The translations under genes and the position numbers were made by a program. 21,239 bases of DNA from a virus: the IMG/VR virus record IMGVR_UViG_3300010148_000157, positions 1-21,239 of that record, one strand, 5' to 3'. The notes beneath the pieces were generated by a model, which made no database searches, was not told where the DNA came from, and was given only the letters and a program-made list of their open reading frames with translations. Position 1 is the stretch's first letter, and every line of letters begins with the position of its first letter. Below are positions 1 to 8,318 of this stretch, piece after piece.

Positions 1-1
1 A

Positions 2-694
2 CGTAAGGGTTATCAAATAGACGCTGTCAACACCCAAAAGTCCCAATCTTTAGCTGAAGAAAGACAAAAAATTCAACAGCGTGAAGACGAACTGAGTAAG
101 GTGATCCCATATCTAAGTCAAGCTGCTAATCAGTATACCCAGAAACTTCAATCTGAATTAGTTCAACCAGACAAGACACTGGAGCAGACAGACCCAATTG
201 AGTACAACCGACAAGTTGCAGACTACGTGATGAAGACCCAGGAATTAGCGCAAGCTAAGGAAGAGGCTAGGCAAGCGCAAGAAGCTGCGCAACAGCAAGC
301 ACTTGTACAACACCAGCAACGTGTTCAAGATGAGTATGTAAAATTACAAACTAACATACCCCATCTAAAGGATCCAGTTAAACGCCAAAAAATATCAAAG
401 GAAATGGCAAAATACGCTAGCGAGATAGGCTACAGCAATGAGGAATTTTCTCAACTGTTTGACCATCGAGATGCCACAACTTTATTTAAGGCAATGCAAT
501 GGGACAGGCTCCAGGCAAGGAAACCGACTACCCTTAAAGAAGTCGCAGCCAAGCCAAAGGTTGGAACAATTAAGTCATCAGCCAGACGCAGTAACAATGA
601 AATTGGACAACAAAGATATAAGGATGCAAGAGCAAAATTAAAGAAGACTGGTGATGTAAGAGACGCAGCAGCAGTATTCCTTAATCACGTTTAA
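2..694 (+). CDS. scaffolding protein, C-terminal part (5' end outside window)
   Basis: The reading frame is open from the first bases, so this is the 3' part of a longer gene; the GTG at 101 is internal. The visible part is almost entirely charged and helical: a Gln/Glu/Lys/Ala-rich stretch (coding about 240-340) typical of a coiled coil, then a basic C-terminus ending in a helix with the pattern KKTGDVRDAAAVFL. Low complexity, high charge and a basic C-terminal helix directly upstream of the capsid gene are what scaffolding proteins of podoviruses look like; they template procapsid assembly and bind the coat through the basic tail. No protease or connector motif is seen. The call rests on position and composition rather than on a diagnostic motif. 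The gap to the capsid gene is 35 bases and contains only a ribosome binding site. Confidence 0.7.
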   Translation, partial: RKGYQIDAVNTQKSQSLAEERQKIQQREDELSKVIPYLSQAANQYTQKLQSELVQPDKTLEQTDPIEYNRQVADYVMKTQELAQAKEEARQAQEAAQQQALVQHQQRVQDEYVKLQTNIPHLKDPVKRQKISKEMAKYASEIGYSNEEFSQLFDHRDATTLFKAMQWDRLQARKPTTLKEVAAKPKVGTIKSSARRSNNEIGQQRYKDARAKLKKTGDVRDAAAVFLNHV

Positions 695-729
695 TTTAAC
701 CTCAATTTTCATTTAATGGAGAATATATT

Positions 730-1674
730 ATGGCATTAGCTACTAACGCCTTGACCTCATATTCAGCTGTTGGTAATCGAGAAGATTTACAAGATACTAT
801 TTATTCTATCGCACCAACTGACACGCCAATTATGAGCGCCATAGGGCAAACCTCAGCAGCAGCGACAACGCACGAATGGCAAACAGATGCCCTAGCGTCA
901 GCTGCTACTAATAACGCACAACTTGAGGGCGATGAAATTTCTGTTGCTGCAAGTTCTGCAACAACCAGGGTAACAAATATTTGTCAGATCATGAATAAAA
1001 CCGTTACCGTTACTGGATCGCAAGAAGCTGTTAACAGTGCTGGCAGAGCGTCAGAACTGGCATACCAACTTGCCAAGCGCAGTAAAGAGCTAAAAAGAGA
1101 CATCGAGGCTACCATTACTGCTAACCAAGGCCAGGCAGCTGGCAACGCTACTACTGCTAGAAAGATGAGAGGACTACCATCCTGGTTATCTACTAACATT
1201 AGTAAAGCTGGTGGATCTGCTGCTAACGCAACTGGTGCAACTGCTGGTAGAACTGACGGCACTCAAAGAGCGCTTACAGAAGCAATCTTAAAAGATGTTA
1301 TCAAACAAGCATGGGACGAAGGTGGTGAGCCTACAGTCGTTACTGTTGGATCTTTTAATAAGGGTGTTATCAGTGGATTTACTGGTAGATCCCAGGCAAG
1401 GCAAAACATTGCAGCAGACAGCATTCAAGCAGCAGCTGCACTCTACATTGGTGACTTTGGCACATACACAATTACGCCAAATCGTTTCCAACGTGCAAGA
1501 GACGCATTTGTCTTAGATCCTTCAATGGCATCACTGGCTTACTTAAGACCAGTTCAAACTATTGAATTAGCGAAAACTGCTGATGCTGAAAAAAGAGCGC
1601 TTATTACTGAGTTGACATTAGTCATTAATAATGAAGCTGCTCACGGTGGAGCATTTGACCTAACAACATCGTAA
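730..1674 (+). CDS. major capsid protein, SU10/DUF5309 type
   Basis: 314 residues. The N-terminus carries the signature I associate with SU10-like (DUF5309) coat proteins: NREDLQDTIYSIAPTDTPIM, then THEWQTD around residue 49, a Lys/Arg-rich helix (about 115-125, KRSKELKRDIE) and a C-terminal beta strand region ending ELTLVINNEAAHGG. The length fits the family, which has the HK97 fold and lacks a large delta domain. It builds the icosahedral head with the upstream scaffold. The start is set by a GGAG ribosome binding site (717-723) 6-10 bases before ATG. A strong intrinsic terminator follows, as is usual for a capsid gene, whose message is needed in the greatest amount. Confidence is high from motif pattern and context. 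Confidence 0.92.
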   Translation: MALATNALTSYSAVGNREDLQDTIYSIAPTDTPIMSAIGQTSAAATTHEWQTDALASAATNNAQLEGDEISVAASSATTRVTNICQIMNKTVTVTGSQEAVNSAGRASELAYQLAKRSKELKRDIEATITANQGQAAGNATTARKMRGLPSWLSTNISKAGGSAANATGATAGRTDGTQRALTEAILKDVIKQAWDEGGEPTVVTVGSFNKGVISGFTGRSQARQNIAADSIQAAAALYIGDFGTYTITPNRFQRARDAFVLDPSMASLAYLRPVQTIELAKTADAEKRALITELTLVINNEAAHGGAFDLTTS

Positions 1675-1700
1675 TTCCTGTTTTTCCTCCAGGATTACTT

Positions 1701-1729
1701 GGGGCGCTCTTAGGGGCGCCCTCTTTTTT
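1701..1729 (+). terminator. intrinsic terminator after the capsid gene
   Basis: GGGGCGC (1701-1707) pairs with GCGCCCT (1716-1722), a 7-bp stem with one G-U pair and an 8-base loop, followed by one C and six T (1724-1729). GC-rich stems are rare in this AT-rich window, so it stands out. It lies 27 bases after the capsid stop codon and would reduce transcription into the downstream tail genes. Confidence 0.85.
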
Positions 1730-1740
1730 ATAGGATTTTT

Positions 1741-2034
1741 ATGAAAAAATTATTAGACAAAACTGCTAATGGTAGGATCAACGAATACTTTGACTACGAT
1801 CCAATAACGCAAAAGGTCACTATTTACAGACAGGAATACGTCAACCCAGTAGTTGATTTTGCGCAAGCGCTACACAATGAAGCGCCTTTAGACAAAGACA
1901 TGAAATTAGCTGCAATGGTTCCAGATCATGTACTGACGCACGCCCTACAAAATAAATGGGGCGATGACGATTGGAAGAGATGGGCAAATAATTCAGATAA
2001 CGACAAATTAAGAGTGTACAAAGGGAATTTGTAA
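1741..2034 (+). CDS. conserved small phage protein between capsid and adaptor
   Basis: 97 residues, no membrane segment or signal peptide. The second half has the pattern PLDKDMKLAAMVPDHVLTHALQ followed by DDDWKRWANNSDNDKLRVYKG. I recognise this as a family commonly placed between capsid and adaptor genes in marine podoviruses: a hydrophobic helix, then Trp-rich acidic text and a C-terminal basic strand. Its role is unknown to me; a virion or assembly role is inferred only from position. The start has AGGA (1732-1735) upstream of ATG, and the gene begins 11 bases after the terminator. The stop overlaps the next start in a TAATG, implying coupled translation with the adaptor. Confidence 0.8.
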   Translation: MKKLLDKTANGRINEYFDYDPITQKVTIYRQEYVNPVVDFAQALHNEAPLDKDMKLAAMVPDHVLTHALQNKWGDDDWKRWANNSDNDKLRVYKGNL

Positions 2035-2657
2035 TGGCCTTAAATACTTACGCATTATTGCAAACATCGATAGCTGACCAGTTAAACAGGACTGACTTAA
2101 CAGCTGAGATTAAAGACGCAATACTGTTAACAGAAAAAAGATTAAACAGAGTATTAAAATACCCAAAATTAGAAAAGCGTGCCACTGCAACACTCAACGC
2201 AGAATTTGAGGCAGTGCCATCTGATATGCTGGAAATGGTCAGTATTAAACTAAAGACAAACCCAGAAAGTACAGTTGAGCAAGTATCATACGATCAATTA
2301 CATGAACTTGTGCCGTCAACGTCTACTGGCAAGCCACGTTACTTTGCCAGGCAAGGCAAGGAATTAACATTTAGGCCAATACCAGACGCAACAGGCTACA
2401 CAGCAGAACTTATTTACCAGGCAGAAATATCAGAATTATCAGACAGTAATACGACTAATGACGTGTTAACTGACTTTCCAGATTTATATCTTTACGGCTC
2501 ACTTATACACATGGAGGCACACGTAAAGAACGACGAAAGAATTGCCCTTTGGACAACGCTTTTTAACGAGGCATTACTAGAGGCGCAAAAGAACTCCCAG
2601 GCAAGTAAATACGGTGGGGGATTACTTAGAATGAAACCAGGCTTTGCAGTTACATAA
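2034..2657 (+). CDS. head-to-tail adaptor (tail tubular A / gp6-like)
   Basis: 207 residues. The N-terminal half is helical (LNTYALLQTSIADQLNRTDL, then a second helix with EKRLNRVLKYP), followed by a beta region with FEAVPSDMLEMVSIK and FRPIPDATGYTAELIYQAE, and a long C-terminal helix beginning FPDLYLYGSLIHMEAHVKND. That arrangement matches phage adaptor proteins that sit beneath the portal and join it to the tail nozzle. The C-terminal Tyr/Leu-rich helix that scaffolds the ring is well preserved. It is coupled to the preceding gene by a TAATG overlap. In most podoviruses the nozzle gene follows directly; here the fibre array separates the two by about 6.5 kb. Confidence 0.8.
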   Translation: MALNTYALLQTSIADQLNRTDLTAEIKDAILLTEKRLNRVLKYPKLEKRATATLNAEFEAVPSDMLEMVSIKLKTNPESTVEQVSYDQLHELVPSTSTGKPRYFARQGKELTFRPIPDATGYTAELIYQAEISELSDSNTTNDVLTDFPDLYLYGSLIHMEAHVKNDERIALWTTLFNEALLEAQKNSQASKYGGGLLRMKPGFAVT

Positions 2658-2669
2658 GGAGAAACAATC

Positions 2670-3104
2670 ATGTCTGCTTTAACAAATGACGCTGAGAATA
2701 TCATGTTAGATATTTTACTTGGCAAACGAACATCCCAGGACGGTGGAACTACTAGCACTGCTAATATGTACGCTGCAATGGGTTTATCAACATCAATATA
2801 CGTAGGACTACACACAGCGTCACCAGGAGAAGCTGGATCTACATCTAATGAATTAAGTGGTAATAACTATTCTAGAACATTAGCAGCATTTGATGCAGCT
2901 TCTAGTGGAGCAAGTGATAATAGTGGTTCTGTCGAGTTTCCAATAGCTAGTGGAACTTGGGGAACAATATCACATTTTAGTCTACATACTGCGTCAACTG
3001 GTGGAACAATGTTAGTTCACGGTGCTGTTACAACATCTAAATCTGTAGTCAGTGGAGATACAATTAGATTTTCAGCTGGTGACTTAGACATAAGTATTGA
3101 CTAA
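2670..3104 (+). CDS. tail fibre-like protein (small, beta-rich)
   Basis: 144 residues. After a short helical N-terminus the protein has the pattern YVGLHTASPGEAGS, then NYSRTLAAFDAA, WGTISHFSLHTA and a C-terminal TSKSVVSGDTIRFSAGDL. This set of motifs is familiar from small phage tail proteins usually annotated as tail fibre proteins; it is expected to be an all-beta virion component. It has a strong ribosome binding site, AAGGAG (2656-2661), and ends in a TAATG overlap with the large fibre gene, which supports joint production. Base composition is like that of the backbone genes (CCAGG sites present), unlike the genes that follow. The exact place in the virion is unknown. Confidence 0.7.
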   Translation: MSALTNDAENIMLDILLGKRTSQDGGTTSTANMYAAMGLSTSIYVGLHTASPGEAGSTSNELSGNNYSRTLAAFDAASSGASDNSGSVEFPIASGTWGTISHFSLHTASTGGTMLVHGAVTTSKSVVSGDTIRFSAGDLDISID

Positions 3105-4675
3105 TGGCATTAGTAATAGCTGACAGAGTTAAGGAAACTACAACCTTAACTGGGACGTCAAATGCAATAAATTTAGGTGGCGCATTTACAAGTTTTTCTA
3201 CTTTTGCCAGTCACATGACAAATAATGACACTACGTATTACTGTATAGAGGATACGAGTGGTGGCTTTGAAATAGGCCTGGGAACTTACAATAGTTCGTC
3301 TAATAACATTGCCAGGACAACAATACTTAAAAGCAGCAACAGTAATAACGCTGTCAATTGGTCATCTGGATCTAAATCCGTATTTATAACTGTGCCAGCA
3401 GATAAGTTTTTTATCAAAGACGCAAACGGTAACAATTCAAGTATAGATGCAAAAGCACCACTAGCTTCACCATCTTTAACTGGAAATCCTACAGCACCAA
3501 CTCAATCAGCTAGTGATAACTCTACAAAAATAGCAACAACGGCTTATGTAGATAATCAAGTCGCAACGGAAAATACCATTGCTGAAATGGATGATGTAAC
3601 GATTACAAGTATCGGTGATAATGAAATTCTACAGTACAATAATTCAACCTCAAAATTTGAAAATCAAACATTAGCAGAAGCTGGAATACTTACTGGTAAT
3701 CAAACTATCACATTAAGTGGTGACGTTAGTGGTTCTGGCACTACTTCAATAGCAGTTACAATAGCTGACGATAGCCATAATCATACCATAGCCAATGTAG
3801 ATGATTTGCAAACAACTTTGGATGCGAAATCTACTGCAAGTAAAACGGAAACACTTACTAACAAAACATTTGATGTTGAAGGTACTGGAAACTCAATCTC
3901 TAACATTGACGTAGCAGACTTAAAGACTGGAGTATTAGATACTGATATATCAAGTGTATCTGGAAGTGATGATACTTTAGCTTCAGCCAAAGCTATTAAA
4001 ACTTATGTTGATAGTCAAACTGTAAGTGGATCAGTTACAGGCATTACATCAATTACTAACGCAAGTTTAGTTATAGGGCGTGATGCTGATAATGATATAG
4101 ACTTTAGTACAGATAATGCTATTGTATTTAGAGCAAATGGACAAGACCAAATAAGACTTATCGATGGTGCTTTACGACCTAGCACAGATAATGATGTAAA
4201 TTTAGGTATTGTTGGTGCAGAATTTAAAGATTTATACTTAGATGGCACTGCTAATGTTGATGGCATAAGTAATTCTGGCAATATATCAAATCTTGGATAT
4301 ATATGGCAACAAACTGATGGTCAAATTGTATACTTTGGTACTAGTGCTGAAGTTCGTTTAACTCATGTACATAATGAAGGGCTACAATTGTATCAGGCTA
4401 ATCAATTACAATTCCGTGATGGTGATATTAATATTGGTTCACCAGCCGATGGTGATTTAGATATTAATGCTGATGATGAAATAGAACTTAATGCAACATT
4501 AATAGATATTAATGGCAATCTTGATGTTTCTGGGTCATTAACATTAGGTGGCACTGCAATTACATCAACAGCAACAGAATTAAATCATTCTGATGGTGTA
4601 ACATCTAATATTCAAACACAACTAGATGCCAAAGCAACAAAAGGTTTTGCAACAGCTATGGCTATAGCACTTTAA
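3104..4675 (+). CDS. long tail fibre with marine-phage anchor domain
   Basis: 523 residues. Residues 1-105 form an anchor domain recognised from many marine phage fibres (ADRVKETTTLTG, then NDTTYYCIEDTSGGFEIGLG and SVFITVPADKFF). Residues 140-153 carry STKIATTAYVDNQV, a hallmark of tail fibres, followed by repetitive beta-helix-like text with TASKTETLTNKTFDVEG (245-260), a second AKAIKTYVDSQ (295-305) and TELNHSDGVTSNIQTQLDAK near the end. It most likely forms a trimeric receptor-binding fibre. The anchor part uses backbone-like bases (CCAGG, GGCGC), while the part after residue ~110 does not, so the gene appears chimeric. No chaperone domain is visible at the C-terminus. The start overlaps the previous stop. 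Confidence 0.85.
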   Translation: MALVIADRVKETTTLTGTSNAINLGGAFTSFSTFASHMTNNDTTYYCIEDTSGGFEIGLGTYNSSSNNIARTTILKSSNSNNAVNWSSGSKSVFITVPADKFFIKDANGNNSSIDAKAPLASPSLTGNPTAPTQSASDNSTKIATTAYVDNQVATENTIAEMDDVTITSIGDNEILQYNNSTSKFENQTLAEAGILTGNQTITLSGDVSGSGTTSIAVTIADDSHNHTIANVDDLQTTLDAKSTASKTETLTNKTFDVEGTGNSISNIDVADLKTGVLDTDISSVSGSDDTLASAKAIKTYVDSQTVSGSVTGITSITNASLVIGRDADNDIDFSTDNAIVFRANGQDQIRLIDGALRPSTDNDVNLGIVGAEFKDLYLDGTANVDGISNSGNISNLGYIWQQTDGQIVYFGTSAEVRLTHVHNEGLQLYQANQLQFRDGDINIGSPADGDLDINADDEIELNATLIDINGNLDVSGSLTLGGTAITSTATELNHSDGVTSNIQTQLDAKATKGFATAMAIAL

Positions 4676-4686
4676 GGAAAATATAT

Positions 4687-5022
4687 ATGGCACAAGATTT
4701 TGAACGTACAATAACTAAAGACATAGATGCTTCTTTAACAGATATAAGAGCAACATCTGACTCTGATGATGCAATAGTTGGATTACGATTAGTTAACACC
4801 ACAACTTCTACAATAACGGCTAGAGTAGCCATAACAGATAACTCAAATAATGTTACAGCTTTCTTAATTAAAAATGCACCAATACCAAGTGGTTCATCAT
4901 TAGAACTTATAGATGGTGGTGCGAAGATAGTCTTACAATCTGGAGATAAGTTAAGAGCTGGATCAGATGCAACAGACTCTATGGATGTTGTTGTGTCAGC
5001 AGTAGATACAATATCGGAGTAA
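4687..5022 (+). CDS. small beta-sandwich-like fibre-module protein
   Basis: 111 residues, no signal or membrane segment. Alternating polar and hydrophobic residues predict a beta sandwich; the stretch IPSGSSLELIDGGAKIVLQSGD (split by predicted turns) resembles small marine phage proteins found beside fibre genes. Function is unknown to me; a decorating or fibre-associated role is inferred from its position between two fibre genes. AAGGAA (4673-4678) serves as ribosome binding site. Base usage is that of the AT-richer fibre island. Confidence 0.65.
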   Translation: MAQDFERTITKDIDASLTDIRATSDSDDAIVGLRLVNTTTSTITARVAITDNSNNVTAFLIKNAPIPSGSSLELIDGGAKIVLQSGDKLRAGSDATDSMDVVVSAVDTISE

Positions 5023-5028
5023 TAACTT

Positions 5029-5982
5029 ATGGGTCACATAGGAAAAACAGTAAGTCAAAACGTAGTCAGTGGAAGTGAGATAACTGATGGTACAGTTACT
5101 GGTGCAGATTTAGCGAGTGATATTGTAATATCAACAACTACAAGCAATACAACTAATGGAACTTTTTTAAATACTGGTGGTCACAATACGGCAAATGGTG
5201 TTGTCCATGTAAAACAAAGTGGTGCAACTAATAATCCTACAATGGTTTTAGAACAAGTTGGTGATGGTGGTAATAGTGGAGATACTCAAGGATTACATAT
5301 TAAAATGGGTGGTCAAAATCAAGGCACTGGTAAAGCTATAAGGGTTACAACAACTAATGCAAATCTTAATAGTGGTAGTGCTTATGATGCCTTTTCATTT
5401 ACAAATGGTGGTGAAATAGATGTAAAAAATTCATCAAATCAAGATACATTAAACTTGAGTTCGGCTGGTTATCTTACAAAACCAAGACACCCATATTTTG
5501 CTGTAAGAAGAGGAAATAGTGCTGGTGAGCAAATGGTTAATGCATCAAACTCTGGTTCAGTAGCAGTTCCAGTTACGTTTGATACAGAAGAACTAGACCC
5601 TTTTAGTATGTTTAATAATTCTACTTACAAAGTATCTATTCCAGTAAGTGGTGTTTATGCATTTCATTTTTCAATTTTAACTGGGATTTTAATACCTAGT
5701 TCTGGTGTAAATTGGTGTTCTTATGAATTAATGTTAAATGACAGTACTGCTTCAAGAATATCTGGCACACCAAAAATGTATGAAGAAGTATATAATGCTA
5801 GTGGAAGTGCAAATGCTGGAGTTGGGGGTAGTGGAAGATATTTCAAAAAAGTAACTGGCAGTTGTCAAGTTTATGTTAGTTCAAGCGATACAGTAAGATT
5901 AATGTTTTATTGTACAGATAGTACAAATGCTAGAATACATAGTGGTTCACACTCTACATTTTGTGGATATTTATTAGGTTAA
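5029..5982 (+). CDS. fibre protein with C-terminal C1q-like head
   Basis: 317 residues. Residues 1-150 are Gly/Asn/Thr-rich and repetitive (VSGSEITDGTVTGADLASDI near the start), typical of a fibre shaft. Residues 151-317 look like a C1q/TNF-type jelly roll: PYFAVRR, FDTEELDPFSMFNNSTYKVS, IPVSGVYAFHFSI, and a closing SHSTFCGYLLG. In that fold the D-x-x-x-MF-N-x-S-T-Y and SGVY strands are the characteristic core. Such heads trimerise and bind ligands, so this is a good candidate for receptor recognition. Two cysteines (in NWCSYE and TFCGYL) are unusual in this protein set. Fold assignment is by motif pattern only; the binding partner cannot be read from sequence. Confidence 0.75.
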   Translation: MGHIGKTVSQNVVSGSEITDGTVTGADLASDIVISTTTSNTTNGTFLNTGGHNTANGVVHVKQSGATNNPTMVLEQVGDGGNSGDTQGLHIKMGGQNQGTGKAIRVTTTNANLNSGSAYDAFSFTNGGEIDVKNSSNQDTLNLSSAGYLTKPRHPYFAVRRGNSAGEQMVNASNSGSVAVPVTFDTEELDPFSMFNNSTYKVSIPVSGVYAFHFSILTGILIPSSGVNWCSYELMLNDSTASRISGTPKMYEEVYNASGSANAGVGGSGRYFKKVTGSCQVYVSSSDTVRLMFYCTDSTNARIHSGSHSTFCGYLLG

Positions 5983-5997
5983 TGAGGAGTATATATA

Positions 5998-6267
5998 ATG
6001 CCAAAATACACAGTTGAAATTACAGATATTGAAGATAAAGCAATGTCTTATATAGCAGTAGAAGTGCAAAATTGGATAGATACTGCTGTTACTGAAAGAG
6101 CAAGAAGAGCAAAAGCAGATATACTTGAATTGAATATGAAACATTGCAATGCAAATGGAATAGCTATAGCAGAAAATCCAGATAAACAACTTGAACAAGC
6201 ATTTACTTTGGGTGTTGTTAAAGCACTTAAAGATGTTTCTGAAAGTCCAGAAAGAAGTGGAGATTAA
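5998..6267 (+). CDS. small fibre-module protein of unknown function
   Basis: 89 residues, acidic and mainly helical, with an N-terminal strand (KYTVEITDIEDKAM) followed by a helix containing VEVQNWIDTAVTERARRAKAD. It resembles small proteins next to fibre genes in marine phages, but I cannot assign a function. The ribosome binding site GAGGAG (5984-5989) is strong and well placed. It sits between the C1q-type fibre and the S74 fibre, so a helper or structural role in fibre assembly is a reasonable guess and no more. Confidence 0.6.
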   Translation: MPKYTVEITDIEDKAMSYIAVEVQNWIDTAVTERARRAKADILELNMKHCNANGIAIAENPDKQLEQAFTLGVVKALKDVSESPERSGD

Positions 6268-6271
6268 TTAG

Positions 6272-7732
6272 ATGCCTTATATTGGTAAAGGTGCAAACGG
6301 ATTTGGAATAAGAGAAACTTTCCAGTACACAGCCACATCAAATCAAACGGCTTTTACAGGATCAGATATCAATTCTAAAACCCTGTCATTTGATAATGGT
6401 TCCCTGGTAGATGTCCTATTAAATGGAGTAATGTTAAAACCTACGACTGATTATAATACTAGTACAGCTAATACGATTACTCTGGTAAGTGGTGCATCTA
6501 CATCTGATGAAGTGATGATAGTCGTGTATGATGTCTTCAGCTTATCTGATGCCTTAAGTAAGTCTGGTGGGGCGATGTCTGGAAGTATAACTAATTTTAC
6601 CTCTACTGGAATAGATGACAATGCTGATGCTACGGCTATTACTATAGACAGTTCAGAACGAGTAGGTATTGGTGAAGCAAGTCCTTCTGCTCCATTACAT
6701 ATAGAAACTGGCACTACTACAGATATTTTGAGATTTGGTGCTAACGGCAGATGGGGATTTCAAAGAGCAAATAGCGATAGTCGATATCTTTCTTTTAGTA
6801 GAGCTATGAATGGTACTGCTTCTTCTGTTTTAACAGTTGATGGCGATAATGGTAATGTAGGCATAGGAGATACAACACCAACATCACCTTTAGGAGCAAA
6901 CTATAGGGCTTTAGATATTAATAGTGGAGTTTGGGGAGGTACTGTTAATTTTTCTGGAAATAGTGGTGGTTACATTGGTAACAGACACTCTGGAAATGGT
7001 GGATTAGGATATTATGCTTCTTCTAGTCAAGGACATTTTTTTCATGTGAATGGAACTACAGATGCAGTTGTTACTATGCTTTCAGATGGTAGAGTTGGTG
7101 TAGGAGATGGTGGACAAACAAATGTAAGAATGACTTTAACAGAAAATACAGATACTGATACTATTGGATTAAAAGCTACTACTGGTGCATCTAGTTTTAA
7201 TGGTATAACTATTTGGTCTGTTCATGGAAGTAGTATTGCATCGTCAGCAGTACTATATGGTGGCTACGCAAATTCTGCACACAAATTTATTGTTAGAGCC
7301 GATGGAGACATTGAAACTGCTGGTTCTACTTCACTATCTGGTATTTCCGATATTAATTTTAAAGAAAACGTAGTTGATGCAAACTCTCAATGGGATGACA
7401 TTAAAGCATTAAAAGTAAGAAACTATAGTTGGAAAGAAGATAAATTAGATAAGGCAGATAAAATAGGTCTTATTGCTCAAGAAGCTGAATTAGTAAGTCC
7501 TAATTTAGTTTTTACAAGAGATAAAATAAATGACGTTCAGTATATAAAAGATGAAAATGGTAAAGATATAGATAACCCAGACTTTGGTAAAAAAATTGAA
7601 GGCGAAACTTATAAAACTTTAAAATATTCTGTACTTTATACAAAAGCACTTAAAGCACTTCAAGAAGCTATGGAGCGAATAGAAACACTTGAAGCAAAAG
7701 TCAAAGCATTGGAGGAAGCATCTAATGAGTAA
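6272..7732 (+). CDS. tail fibre with self-cleaving S74 chaperone domain
   Basis: 486 residues. Residues 1-95 are a marine-phage anchor domain (FQYTATSNQTAFTG, VDVLLNGVMLKPTTDYN, then DEVMIVVYDVFSLSDA). Residues 100-355 are a Gly/Ser/Asn-rich shaft with repeated short patterns such as ERVGIGEASPSAPLHIETG and GNVGIGDTTPTSPLG. From residue 359 the peptidase S74 intramolecular chaperone begins: SDINFKENV with the Ser359/Lys364 dyad at the known spacing, KALKVRNYSW, IGLIAQEAELVSPN, and a terminal leucine-zipper-like coiled coil (LQEAMERIETLEAKVKALEE). In this family the chaperone trimerises, folds the shaft and is released by cleavage just before the serine, here giving a 128-residue fragment. The anchor has backbone-type bases (a CCTGG at 6403), unlike the distal part. 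It overlaps the next gene by 8 bases. Confidence 0.88.
   Translation: MPYIGKGANGFGIRETFQYTATSNQTAFTGSDINSKTLSFDNGSLVDVLLNGVMLKPTTDYNTSTANTITLVSGASTSDEVMIVVYDVFSLSDALSKSGGAMSGSITNFTSTGIDDNADATAITIDSSERVGIGEASPSAPLHIETGTTTDILRFGANGRWGFQRANSDSRYLSFSRAMNGTASSVLTVDGDNGNVGIGDTTPTSPLGANYRALDINSGVWGGTVNFSGNSGGYIGNRHSGNGGLGYYASSSQGHFFHVNGTTDAVVTMLSDGRVGVGDGGQTNVRMTLTENTDTDTIGLKATTGASSFNGITIWSVHGSSIASSAVLYGGYANSAHKFIVRADGDIETAGSTSLSGISDINFKENVVDANSQWDDIKALKVRNYSWKEDKLDKADKIGLIAQEAELVSPNLVFTRDKINDVQYIKDENGKDIDNPDFGKKIEGETYKTLKYSVLYTKALKALQEAMERIETLEAKVKALEEASNE
7711..7716 (+). promoter_or_regulatory. ribosome binding site GGAGGA that fixes the next start
   Basis: GGAGGA at 7711-7716 lies 8 bases before the ATG at 7725, inside the 3' end of the S74 fibre gene. 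It decides the start of the following gene: an in-frame ATG at 7689 has no such site and would overlap the coiled coil by 44 bases. Confidence 0.75.
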
Positions 7733-8318
7733 TGCACGATTAAGAAGCTCAATGAAAACTCCTAGTGGTTTTCTTTTAAATGAAACAACTATTAGTAATG
7801 ATGCTAACATTAATTTTGGGAGTTCTCTTATAACTGATGATTATGATCTTTATGATGTTTATGTAAAAGATTTAATTCCAGCTACAGATAATGTTCAATT
7901 ACAATGTAGATTAGGTGTTGGGGGTTCTATTGATACTGGCACTAACTATTCAACTCATTCACAAATGTGGGGTACAAAGTCTAGTGATGTTGGAGAAAAT
8001 ACTTCTGCTAATCAGTCATCGTCTGCTAAATTTCATTTAACAGCTAGTACAGATCAATCATTGGGAACAGGAGATGGAGAGTCTTGGAACGGAAGATATA
8101 GATTTATTAATTTAAGAAGCACAACATTTATTAAAGGTATGCAAGGATTAGATTCAGGTGGAATGACATCTACTGAATATTTTTCAGTACTTAGATCAAG
8201 CAAATATGTTAGTAAATATAATGTTAATCGAACAAGTAAAGTTGATACAATAAGTATTTTTGCAAGTTCTGGAAATTTAACAAGTGGTACAATAAGTTTA
8301 TATGGTATTAAAACATGA
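7725..8318 (+). CDS. fibre-module protein, beta-rich
   Basis: 197 residues from the ATG at 7725, chosen because GGAGGA precedes it and because the overlap with the preceding gene is then only 8 bases. The N-terminal part (SSLITDDYDLYDVYVKDLIP followed by TDNVQLQCRLGVGGSIDTGT) matches a family of phage proteins near tail fibres that I know as uncharacterised beta-sandwich proteins: a Tyr-Asp-x-Tyr strand, then a Leu-x-x-Arg strand and a Gly/Ser loop. No catalytic motif is seen. It probably binds glycans or caps a fibre, but this is inference from fold class and neighbours. The stop overlaps the next start in an ATGA. Confidence 0.7.
   Translation: MSNARLRSSMKTPSGFLLNETTISNDANINFGSSLITDDYDLYDVYVKDLIPATDNVQLQCRLGVGGSIDTGTNYSTHSQMWGTKSSDVGENTSANQSSSAKFHLTASTDQSLGTGDGESWNGRYRFINLRSTTFIKGMQGLDSGGMTSTEYFSVLRSSKYVSKYNVNRTSKVDTISIFASSGNLTSGTISLYGIKT

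Noticed and set aside
101-694. GTG at 101 as a gene start
   Set aside because: The frame is open from base 2 with the same charged helical text, so the gene begins before the window.
984-1262. Minus-strand frame opposite the capsid gene, and similar ones at 2492-2815, 4015-4281, 8625-8960, 10265-10687, 13703-14110 and 14117-14515
   Set aside because: All lie opposite well-supported genes, lack recognisable motifs and show antisense-type composition.
7689-7724. Longer start at 7689 for the 197-residue fibre-module protein
   Set aside because: It would overlap the S74 fibre coiled coil by 44 bases and has no ribosome binding site, while ATG 7725 follows GGAGGA.
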